A stretch of 14,735 nt of DNA from Bacillota bacterium. GTDB taxonomy: Bacteria > Bacillota > Bacilli > Bacillales > Cytobacillaceae. A program made the position numbers and the translations under genes. This document shows, one piece after another, positions 7,004-13,068 of this stretch. Location: assembly GCA_023387295.1 (NCBI GenBank), contig JAEWIG010000168.1:1-14735 (forward strand), given 5' to 3'. Under the pieces are notes generated by a model. That model did no database searches and was not told the DNA's origin. It saw only the letters and a program-made list of their open reading frames with translations. How positions within the stretch are numbered: the stretch's first letter is position 1; each line of letters opens with the position of its first letter.

Positions 7004-8080
7004 CTAATTTAAAATATCACATAGGCATTTCTGAACTTCGCGCTCAATGCATAAATGCTTCTCCGGACTGAACAATTGCTCTGGAATGATAGCATAAGAG
7101 CAGTTGTTACTATTAAGATAACTATAAATAATTTGCGCCTCATCGATTTCTTCTTTTGTGACTTCTTTCGCTGGAGCAGAGGGATGGTTATGAAAATAAG
7201 TGATAATAGCAGATGTTATTTTCTTACGAAGCTGCTCTAGCTCCCCTAATGACATCTTCTGACTGAAAAGGACATGGGTCCGTTTTATGAGAAAAAGTTT
7301 AATCGTAGACTCATTTAATTTTTCTAAGATGAAGAGATTATGATTTTCTTCGGTGAATTCAATTACTTTTTCCTTTTTAAAAAGAGCGTTAACTGCTTGA
7401 ATATGATCGCGATATTTAGAGGCAGCTTCAAAATCATAGTTTTCAGCAGCACTTGTCATCATTTGGTTCATTTTTTCGAAAATGCTCTTGTCGTTGCCTT
7501 GGAGAAAGCCGATAAATTTATCGATGATGTCATTGTATTGCTGAACGGCTGAACCCCCAAGACACATACCCAGACACAAGCCTAAAGAATAATTCAGGCA
7601 TGCCGTATTCTTCTTAGAAGGATTGCTGCAGTTTAATTTAAAGCACTCCTTTACCCCTTGAACCGCTCTTTCCACATGACCCTTGCTTGTAAATGGGCCA
7701 AAATAAAGATGGCCGTCATTTTCATCGAGGTTACTCGTAATCTCAATTTTTCGAAGCTCTTTATCCTTTTTAAAGGAAATATAGGTAAAGGATTGTGGAC
7801 TTTTCATTAGTCGATTGTATAGTGGTTGATATTTCTTAATTAACTGGCATTCCAAAAGGAAAGCCTCAAATTCCGTATCTGTAAGGATATAGTCAAAATC
7901 CTTTAAGTGCTTTTTCAGCTTATTCACTTTTGGAGAGTCGTTTTTCGAGTGTTGAAAATAAGATCGCACACGATTTTTTAGTAGTTTTGCCTTGCCTACA
8001 TAAATGATTTGACCCTGGGAATCTTTCATTAAATAAACTCCTGGCGATAATGGCAAGTTCTTTACTTTTTCGGTTAAAAT
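7004..8080 (-). CDS. Short UvrC-like GIY-YIG nuclease lacking the C-terminal endonuclease half
   Basis: UvrC makes the dual incision in nucleotide excision repair. This protein of about 350-358 residues keeps only the N-terminal half of a roughly 600-residue UvrC. It has the GIY-YIG nuclease ('PGVYLMKD', 'IIYVGKAK', Arg29 in 'LKNRVRSYF' and Glu68 in 'FLLECQLIKK', counting from the TTG at 8056). It also has a four-cysteine segment (C-x5-C, 'ACLNYSLGLCLGMCLG') matching the iron-sulfur site reported in UvrC, and a UVR-like helix ('NYDFEAASKYRDHI'). The RNase H-like and helix-hairpin-helix domains are absent, as in E. coli Cho. The start is abnormal: in frame only TTG (8056) or ATT (8080) is available. 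The well-placed AAAGGA-ATG at 8090 is one base out of frame. Confidence 0.82.
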   Translation of the reverse strand: MLTEKVKNLPLSPGVYLMKDSQGQIIYVGKAKLLKNRVRSYFQHSKNDSPKVNKLKKHLKDFDYILTDTEFEAFLLECQLIKKYQPLYNRLMKSPQSFTYISFKKDKELRKIEITSNLDENDGHLYFGPFTSKGHVERAVQGVKECFKLNCSNPSKKNTACLNYSLGLCLGMCLGGSAVQQYNDIIDKFIGFLQGNDKSIFEKMNQMMTSAAENYDFEAASKYRDHIQAVNALFKKEKVIEFTEENHNLFILEKLNESTIKLFLIKRTHVLFSQKMSLGELEQLRKKITSAIITYFHNHPSAPAKEVTKEEIDEAQIIYSYLNSNNCSYAIIPEQLFSPEKHLCIEREVQKCLCDILN

Positions 8081-8158
8081 GTTTATTCATTCCTTTACTA
8101 GCTAATATGTATTTAGTATTTTATCATGAGATATACATTATGATTTAATTATAAATGC

Positions 8159-8191
8159 TTAACATAGATTTAACACACACCCATTTAACAT
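8159..8191 (+). promoter_or_regulatory. TTAACA direct-repeat operator/promoter of the response regulator gene (site 1)
   Basis: TTAACA occurs at 8159-8164 and 8170-8175, an exact 11-base period. Ten bases later comes TAACAT (8186-8191), a -10-like hexamer. A third TTAACA (8185-8190) overlaps it. The -10 is the weakest of the three related sites in this module, and transcription from it would give a leader of only about 17 bases. This site could therefore be an autoregulatory operator rather than the only promoter. Confidence 0.55.
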
Positions 8192-8214
8192 AATGATAAT
8201 GAGGTGATTAGGAT

Positions 8215-8898
8215 ATGCGAATTCTAGTTGTTGAAGATGAGTTGGATTTACAGGAAGCGATTGCTGAAGGGCTTAGACTAGATGGATATGCAGTTGATAC
8301 GTGTAGTAACGGTGAAGATGCTTATGAACGATCCTATGTTGAAAACTATGATTTAATTATACTCGACTTGAATCTTCCGAAAATGGACGGATTACAGGTT
8401 TTAGAAAAGTTGAGAGAGGAAAAACCAGAATTAAAAGTCTTAATCCTTAGTGCCAGAAGTAGCGTTAATGACAAAGTTAAAGGCTTAGATATTGGGGCGA
8501 ATGATTATTTAACGAAACCATTTGCTTTTGCAGAATTAGAAGCAAGAATCAGAAATTTATTAAGGCGGAAATTTGTTCAAGAAAACAGTCTTTTGTCTTG
8601 TGGGGATATTAACATAGATTTGTCAAAGCGTATTGCATTTATAGGTGAAAATAAATTAATGCTTACGAAAAAGGAATTTGCTTTACTTGAATACTTCCTG
8701 CTTAATCAAGAACGAGTGATCAGTCAAGAGGAATTGATTGAACACATTTGGGATGGAAATGCTGATAGTTTTAGTGGTGCTATTCGAGTTCATATCGCAA
8801 CGCTACGAAAAAAACTGAAAGCACTTTTAGGTTATGACCCAATACGGACAAAGATTGGTGAGGGTTATTATATAACAAAAAATGACGGTGACGCTTGA
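8215..8898 (+). CDS. OmpR/PhoB-family response regulator
   Basis: This is a 227-residue regulator with a receiver domain (1-120) and a winged-helix DNA-binding domain (about 128-222, ending 'IRTKIGEGYYI', the typical wing). Acidic pocket E7-D8, phospho-acceptor D51, S79 and K101 are in place. Regulators of this class bind direct repeats spaced by one helical turn, which matches the TTAACA pairs found at its own promoter and at two downstream promoters. GAGGTG lies nine bases before the ATG. Its stop overlaps the kinase start (TGATG), so the pair is translationally coupled. It resembles VanR-like or antimicrobial-response regulators, but the signal cannot be named. Confidence 0.93.
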   Translation: MRILVVEDELDLQEAIAEGLRLDGYAVDTCSNGEDAYERSYVENYDLIILDLNLPKMDGLQVLEKLREEKPELKVLILSARSSVNDKVKGLDIGANDYLTKPFAFAELEARIRNLLRRKFVQENSLLSCGDINIDLSKRIAFIGENKLMLTKKEFALLEYFLLNQERVISQEELIEHIWDGNADSFSGAIRVHIATLRKKLKALLGYDPIRTKIGEGYYITKNDGDA

Positions 8899-10037
8899 TG
8901 TTTAAAAAAATGCCAATACGAATGCGACTTACTGCAATGATGGTCGTTTTATTAACGATTTGTTGTGTAGGACTTACCATCATTTTAAATCTTTCTGCTG
9001 GGATAATGGCAACAAAAATTGATACAGCCTCTGTATTACCTTCACAAGAGGCTGGTGAAGAGAGCGATGGTAATGTACATTTTCAAACGCCATCAAGTAG
9101 CACGATGTCGATACCACCTGGAGATGTGCAACAGGCAAGAACAGATTTTCAGATTGAAAGTGTTGTTTATATGCTTGTCATCATTTTGGGTGGAGGGATT
9201 TTGACATACTATGTATCAGGCAAAGTGTTACAACCACTTCATACACTAAACAGTCAAATTAAGAATAGAACTGTGCAGAATCTATCGGAAACGATGAACA
9301 TTCCACCAACCAATGATGAAATAGCTGAGCTTACGGAGTCTTTTAATGAAATGACGGTTAAGCTAAACGATGCTTTCATGATGCAAAGCCGTTTCTCTGC
9401 AAATGCGGCCCACGAACTCCGAACGCCACTTGCGGTTTTAAAAACAAAGGTAGATGTATTTAAAAAGAAAAACGCACATTCTACAGAAGAATATGATGCA
9501 CTCATTAATGTTTTTGAAAAGCAGATACAGCGATTATCAGAGCTTGTATTTACCCTTTTAGATATGACAAATATGAATGATGAATTGGAGAAAGAAACGA
9601 TCTACTTAAAAGATTTTTTTGAAGAAATTGTTTCAGAGCTTTCTCCTGTTGCAGAAGAAAAAGAGGTTAAACTCTATTTGGATTGCGATGATAGTGTTGT
9701 GGATGGAAATATTGACTTACTTTATCGAGTGTTTTATAACATTGTAGAAAACGGTATTAAATACAATATTGACGGCGGTAAGGTAATGATACGAGTTAAA
9801 GCAGATCAAAAACAGACAACGGTAGAAATTAAAGACACGGGTATTGGGATCCCTGATGAAGAAAAAAAGAATATACTTGAACCGTTTTACCGAGTCGATA
9901 AATCACGCTCCCGTCAAATGGGTGGCTCAGGCTTGGGACTTTCCATTGTACAAAGTATCATAACTAAGCATAACGGGAAAATAATTGTTACTAACAATGA
10001 AAATGGCGGTACTTGTTTTAAGATTATTTTAAATTAA
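8898..10037 (+). CDS. Membrane sensor histidine kinase (HAMP-HisKA-HATPase)
   Basis: This 379-residue kinase has a first membrane segment at about residues 12-35, a short extracellular region of about 50 residues rich in Ser, Pro, Glu and Gln, and a second membrane segment at about 88-108. HAMP (about 109-162), HisKA with phospho-acceptor His172 in 'NAAHELRTPLAVLK', and HATPase follow, with N-box 'NIVENGIKYN', G1 'DTGIGIPDEE', 'EPFYRVDKSRSR' and G2 'GGSGLGLSIV'. The small outside loop suggests sensing at or within the membrane, or through a partner protein. I chose the ATG overlapping the regulator stop; a TTG one codon earlier is unlikely. It is followed by a strong terminator, so the two-component pair is one transcription unit. 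Confidence 0.93.
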   Translation: MFKKMPIRMRLTAMMVVLLTICCVGLTIILNLSAGIMATKIDTASVLPSQEAGEESDGNVHFQTPSSSTMSIPPGDVQQARTDFQIESVVYMLVIILGGGILTYYVSGKVLQPLHTLNSQIKNRTVQNLSETMNIPPTNDEIAELTESFNEMTVKLNDAFMMQSRFSANAAHELRTPLAVLKTKVDVFKKKNAHSTEEYDALINVFEKQIQRLSELVFTLLDMTNMNDELEKETIYLKDFFEEIVSELSPVAEEKEVKLYLDCDDSVVDGNIDLLYRVFYNIVENGIKYNIDGGKVMIRVKADQKQTTVEIKDTGIGIPDEEKKNILEPFYRVDKSRSRQMGGSGLGLSIVQSIITKHNGKIIVTNNENGGTCFKIILN

Positions 10038-10048
10038 GAGGATGTGGA

Positions 10049-10095
10049 AAAAGGCTTTAAATGGCAGTTGAAACTGTTTATTTAAAGCTTTTTTT
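10049..10095 (+). terminator. Intrinsic terminator after the two-component genes (copy 1)
   Basis: GCTTTAAAT (10054-10062) pairs with ATTTAAAGC (10080-10088), and CAGTT/AACTG pair inside. A run of seven T follows. The element is closely similar in sequence and layout to the terminator at 10499-10546 after the next gene. Confidence 0.9.
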
Positions 10096-10117
10096 GCATT
10101 TTTAAAAGAAATTCCAC

Positions 10118-10150
10118 TTAACATGGATTTAACATGTTCTGTTATATATT
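10118..10150 (+). promoter_or_regulatory. TTAACA direct-repeat promoter of the small exported protein (site 2)
   Basis: TTAACA at 10118-10123 and 10129-10134 (period 11), then ten bases, then TATATT (10145-10150) as the -10. The repeats take the place of a -35 element, which is the layout of promoters that need an OmpR/PhoB-type activator. Transcription would start near 10157, giving a leader of about 80 bases. Confidence 0.72.
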
Positions 10151-10235
10151 GGTAACACCAAGTGAAAAGGAGGCAGGCAACAAGCTTGTATTTACCGTAG
10201 GGGAGAAGCCACAAACATTCGAGGAGGGATTTAAC

Positions 10236-10484
10236 ATGAAGAAAAAATTTACAATTGCTACACTTGTGCTAGGGTTATCTGTTGCTGCAGGATCTGTCTA
10301 TGCTGCAAGCAACAGCGACATGTGGGCACCTGCTACATCCAGTGAACCAGTCAACCTAGAGGAAATGGCTAAAGAAAAAGGGATCACGCTAGATGAACTG
10401 ATTGCTCAGCTTGAAGAAGAGGGAAAGCTGATAGAAGCAGTTGAAACAACAGAATCCATACCAGCAGAAAGCAGCAATAAGTAA
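10236..10484 (+). CDS. Small exported acidic protein of unknown function
   Basis: The product is 82 residues. It begins with a clear Sec signal peptide: KKK, a hydrophobic stretch 'ATLVLGLSVAAGSV', and a probable cleavage after V-Y-A or Y-A-A. The mature chain of about 58 residues is acidic and has one predictable helix pair, 'LEEMAKEKGITLDELIAQLEEEGKL', then a Glu/Ser-rich tail. It has no cysteine, no lipobox and no LPxTG motif. I chose the ATG at 10236 because GAGGAGGG precedes it and the signal peptide starts there. An upstream ATG at 10134 lies inside the promoter. The gene has its own operator-type promoter and its own terminator, between the sensor genes and the transporter. It may be a released accessory, a ligand or a scaffold of that system, but this is inference. 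I do not recognise a family. Confidence 0.8.
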   Translation: MKKKFTIATLVLGLSVAAGSVYAASNSDMWAPATSSEPVNLEEMAKEKGITLDELIAQLEEEGKLIEAVETTESIPAESSNK

Positions 10485-10498
10485 TATATAGAATACGA

Positions 10499-10546
10499 AA
10501 AAGGCTTTGGATGGCGGTTATTACCGTCTATTCAAAGCCTTTTTTC
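10499..10546 (+). terminator. Intrinsic terminator after the small exported protein (copy 2)
   Basis: AAGGCTTTG (10501-10509) pairs with CAAAGCCTT (10533-10541), continuing through G-T and A-T pairs to CGGT/ACCG around a four-base loop. A T-run follows. It is a variant of the terminator at 10049-10095, with paired substitutions on both stem arms. Confidence 0.9.
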
Positions 10547-10576
10547 TGCGGATTTTTTGAGAAGAATTCCTTCAAC

Positions 10577-10609
10577 TTAACAAAAACTTAACATGGATTG
10601 TTATACAAT
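10577..10609 (+). promoter_or_regulatory. TTAACA direct-repeat promoter of the ABC transporter (site 3)
   Basis: TTAACA at 10577-10582 and 10588-10593 (period 11), ten bases, then TACAAT (10604-10609). The layout is identical to site 2. Transcription would start near 10616, which rules out the upstream ATG at 10593 as the permease start and supports the ATG at 10638. Confidence 0.75.
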
Positions 10610-10637
10610 GGCGACATCGAATTTAGGAGGAACAGAG

Positions 10638-12017
10638 ATGTATATTTTAAAAAACTCATTAAAGAACATCAAAAGGAATAAGGGCAGAAACCTTCTAATG
10701 GGTATAGTAATGGTGATTATTGCTGTTACCTGTGTCATTGCATTGGTAATCAACGGTGCGACAACCAGCATTATAACCGATTATAAAAATCAATTTGGCA
10801 GTGAAGTAAATGTTGAACTTGATTATAAAAAGATCTATGAAAGTGGAGATATGAATAATCTCCCAACTGTCACAATTGAAGAACTAAAGGGTTATGCTGA
10901 TTCTAATTATATAAAGGATTATTACTTTTATTTGGAAGCCCCTGCAGTTGCAACTAACATTTCTTCCATAAATCAAGAGGATAATCCGGGGATTCAAGGT
11001 AGTAACGGTGCTGTTGGCGGCGGGCCAGATCTTGGACAACCGAACTTGAAAGTGATTGGAAGCACCTCGTATGAACTTTTTGAAGAATTCAAGAAAGGCG
11101 AACGCAAGATCATTAGCGGCAGAATATTTGAACATGATAATGAAGTTGTGATCAGTGAAGATTTAGCAAAGCTCAACAACCTCAAGTCGGGCGATAAGAT
11201 TATTTTACGTTCGATAGCGGATGTAGAAAAAGATAAAACATTAACGATTACAGGCATATATCAAGATTTAACGAAAGATCCTTCTGCAGATTTTGCATAC
11301 AAAGATCCGTATATGACACGTAAAAACGAGCTTCTTACTAATTATGAAACGGCAGCATCGCTTGTGGGCGAACAAGCAAATACGATGTCGCGCATTAAAT
11401 ATTTCTTACATTCTCCCGACGACCTAGAAGCTTTTGTAAAAGAAGCACAAGGTAAGGGACTTAGTGAGTATTACAGTTTTACAAATAATGAATATCTGTA
11501 CAAGCAGATTGCGGGTCCTGTTGAAAGTGTCCAAAAAATAAGTTCAGTATTTTTAGTTGTCGTGCTAATCCTCGGCGCAATTATTCTGGTCCTTTTAAAC
11601 CTAATTTCTTTAAGAGAACGCAAATATGAAATTGGCGTTTTACGAGCTATCGGGATGAAAAAATGGAACGTTATCAAAACCTTAGTATATGAGTCAATCA
11701 TTGTTACACTGGTTGCCGTAACGATTGGACTTGCCGTAGGGGGGGTCGCATCTCAGCCAGTGTCAGATAAACTGCTTGCTGACCAAATTGAGCAAAGGCA
11801 AGAACAAATGCAGAATGTAGACGGTAACTTTGGTGGATCGGGAGTAGCATTGCCAAATGATGCTGAAATGATCGATTCATTAAATGCAGAATTGGATTTA
11901 GGTGTTGTTTTAACAATATTACTGATTGGTGGCTTGCTCGTGATTTTATCAAGTTCGATGTCGCTTATCTATATCACAAAATACGAGCCGATTAAAATAT
12001 TATCTGAAAGAAATTAG
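10638..12017 (+). CDS. MacB/FtsX-type ABC transporter permease
   Basis: This 459-residue permease has four membrane segments: about residues 19-39, 300-325, 352-372 and 423-443. A large extracellular domain (about 40-298) of the MacB periplasmic-core type lies between the first and second, as expected of the FtsX/MacB (type VII ABC) family. These are mechanotransmission exporters rather than classical translocators. The cytoplasmic coupling stretch 'RERKYEIGVLRAIGMKKW' is the family hallmark. A second outside loop (about 373-422) is Gln/Glu/Asn-rich. AGGAGG lies seven bases before the ATG. The ATPase gene follows 11 bases later. No MacA/HlyD-type adaptor gene is present, and the four-segment layout differs from the ten-segment BceB permeases common next to Bacillus antibiotic-sensing kinases. 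Confidence 0.92.
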   Translation: MYILKNSLKNIKRNKGRNLLMGIVMVIIAVTCVIALVINGATTSIITDYKNQFGSEVNVELDYKKIYESGDMNNLPTVTIEELKGYADSNYIKDYYFYLEAPAVATNISSINQEDNPGIQGSNGAVGGGPDLGQPNLKVIGSTSYELFEEFKKGERKIISGRIFEHDNEVVISEDLAKLNNLKSGDKIILRSIADVEKDKTLTITGIYQDLTKDPSADFAYKDPYMTRKNELLTNYETAASLVGEQANTMSRIKYFLHSPDDLEAFVKEAQGKGLSEYYSFTNNEYLYKQIAGPVESVQKISSVFLVVVLILGAIILVLLNLISLRERKYEIGVLRAIGMKKWNVIKTLVYESIIVTLVAVTIGLAVGGVASQPVSDKLLADQIEQRQEQMQNVDGNFGGSGVALPNDAEMIDSLNAELDLGVVLTILLIGGLLVILSSSMSLIYITKYEPIKILSERN

Positions 12018-12028
12018 GAGAGAACAAC

Positions 12029-12706
12029 ATGAGCGTACTAGCAGTCAATAATCTTTCTTATGTTTATGAGGGGACAAAAAAGAAAGTCCTAAATAATATT
12101 AGCATTTCATTTGAGCCTAAGAAAACTTATGCAATCGTTGGCAAGTCAGGTTCAGGCAAAACCACTCTTTTGGCCTTGCTTTCAGGACTAGACCTATGTA
12201 AGGACGGTGAAATCCTTTATAAAGGCCAGGACATAAAAACGATTGATCGAGATGATTATCGTTCTAAGAAAATCGGTGTGATTTTTCAAAGCTATAATTT
12301 GCTTACGAATGCTACCGCAATTGAAAACATTATGCTCTCGATGGATATTAGCGGTGTAAAAGTGGAAAACAAAAAAGAACATGCATACAATCTTTTGCAA
12401 AAGGTTGGGATCGATAAGGAAACGGCCGACAGGAAAGTGCTTAAATTGAGCGGCGGTGAACAACAGCGTATCGGGATTGCAAGGGCGTTGTCGCATAATC
12501 CCGATATCATTATCGCGGATGAACCAACTGGAAATTTGGATACTGCAACAGAAAAAAGCATTATGAAAATCCTAACCTCTCTTTCCGAAAAGGAAGATAA
12601 GTGTGTGATTATTGTGACCCATTCTGAAAAGGTTGCAGGTTATGCAGATGAAGTTTGGGGTATGACAGACGGCAAGCTCTCTTTTGTGAAGACAAAAGTA
12701 GACTAA
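12029..12706 (+). CDS. MacB/LolD-type ABC transporter ATPase
   Basis: This 225-residue ATP-binding subunit is of the MacB/LolD/BceA class. All motifs are intact: Walker A G-K-S-G-S-G-K-T-T (38-46), Q-loop Gln87, signature L-S-G-G-E-Q-Q-R (140-147), Walker B I-I-I-A-D-E-P (160-166) with catalytic Glu165, D-loop 'NLDTA' and switch His198. It should power the permease encoded immediately upstream. AGGAGAG precedes the ATG. Energy from ATP probably drives a conformational change in the permease's outer domain. The cargo (peptide, antibiotic or lipid) cannot be deduced. Confidence 0.94.
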   Translation: MSVLAVNNLSYVYEGTKKKVLNNISISFEPKKTYAIVGKSGSGKTTLLALLSGLDLCKDGEILYKGQDIKTIDRDDYRSKKIGVIFQSYNLLTNATAIENIMLSMDISGVKVENKKEHAYNLLQKVGIDKETADRKVLKLSGGEQQRIGIARALSHNPDIIIADEPTGNLDTATEKSIMKILTSLSEKEDKCVIIVTHSEKVAGYADEVWGMTDGKLSFVKTKVD

Positions 12707-12724
12707 CTTAGAAAGGAAAAAAAG

Positions 12725-12793
12725 ATGTTTGAATTAAAGAATGAAAAGGGCGGTCACATTGTCGGAATAAACGGCAGTGTGACCGCCCTTTAA
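12725..12793 (+). CDS. Possible 22-codon leader-like ORF inside the terminator hairpin
   Basis: An ATG at 12725 with AAAGGA seven bases upstream opens a frame of 22 codons (begins MFELKNEKGG). Its stop codon falls at the foot of the large hairpin that follows the transporter genes. No homologue is recalled. It may be a chance frame, but its start signal is good and translation would open the hairpin. Confidence 0.3.
   Translation: MFELKNEKGGHIVGINGSVTAL
12745..12791 (+). terminator. Long hairpin after the transporter operon
   Basis: AAAGGGCGGTCACATTG (12745-12761) pairs with CAGTGTGACCGCCCTTT (12775-12791) over 17 positions with a single mismatch (A12758 or T neighbour against C), around a 13-base loop. 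The stem is far more GC-rich than its surroundings. The T-run is only three bases and lies within the stem, so termination may be less efficient than the stem length suggests. Confidence 0.7.
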
Positions 12794-12835
12794 CTATCCG
12801 AATTTACAGCTAATGAAATGGAAAATTGATCAATC

Positions 12836-12865
12836 TTCGTCATGTCTTCGTCATACTTTCGTCAT
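12836..12865 (+). promoter_or_regulatory. Three tandem TTCGTCAT repeats, 11-base period
   Basis: TTCGTCAT occurs at 12836-12843, 12847-12854 and 12858-12865, each exactly 11 bases from the next. The spacing is one helical turn, typical of sites bound head-to-tail by OmpR/PhoB-family regulators. The array lies about 140 bases upstream of the likely nrfH -10. Confidence 0.6.
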
Positions 12866-12978
12866 AAAGAGAGTGACTTTCCACACGATTTTCCAATAAA
12901 AAACAATAGAGGTACGAGGAAACCTTGTAACAGAGCCTTTTGTACGGAAAAATAGTTTGAAAATTCGTCCTATATCAA

Positions 12979-13010
12979 TTAACAAATATTACAATTTTTA
13001 GAGTTATAAT
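12979..13010 (+). promoter_or_regulatory. Probable nrfHA promoter
   Basis: A perfect TATAAT at 13005-13010 lacks a good -35 at 17 bases. Instead TTAACA (12979-12984) and TTACAA (12989-12994) precede it, the second ending ten bases before the -10. This resembles the three TTAACA promoters of the neighbouring module, with one base less between repeats. It suggests an activator-dependent promoter. Confidence 0.5.
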
Positions 13011-13068
13011 ACAGTTGAAATAGTATAGTTTTTCCTTTTACTAATAATGAAGAAAGGAGGGAGAACAA

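Larger units (their letters stand above)
12794..13068 (+). promoter_or_regulatory. Regulatory region upstream of nrfH
   Basis: These 275 bases hold no gene. They contain the palindrome ATTGATCAAT (12825-12834), immediately followed by three TTCGTCAT repeats. Further on are a TTAACA/TTACAA pair and a perfect TATAAT (13005-13010), then a leader of about 50 bases with AAAGGAGGG before nrfH. I see no convincing Fnr box (TGTGA-N6-TCACA). Confidence 0.55.

Noticed and set aside
10134..10235. Earlier ATG for the small exported protein
   Set aside because: It lies inside the TTAACA promoter, upstream of the predicted transcription start, and would bury the signal peptide.
10593..10637. Earlier ATG for the ABC permease
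   Set aside because: It overlaps the second TTAACA repeat and precedes the -10 hexamer. The ATG at 10638 has an AGGAGG.
12825..12834. ATTGATCAAT as an Fnr/Crp box
   Set aside because: The half-sites touch with no N4 or N6 spacer, and Bacillus Fnr uses TGTGA-N6-TCACA, which is not found upstream of nrfH.
12836..12865. Short CRISPR-like array
   Set aside because: The repeats are 8 bases with 3-base gaps. There are no spacers and no cas genes, so the pattern fits a regulator site instead.
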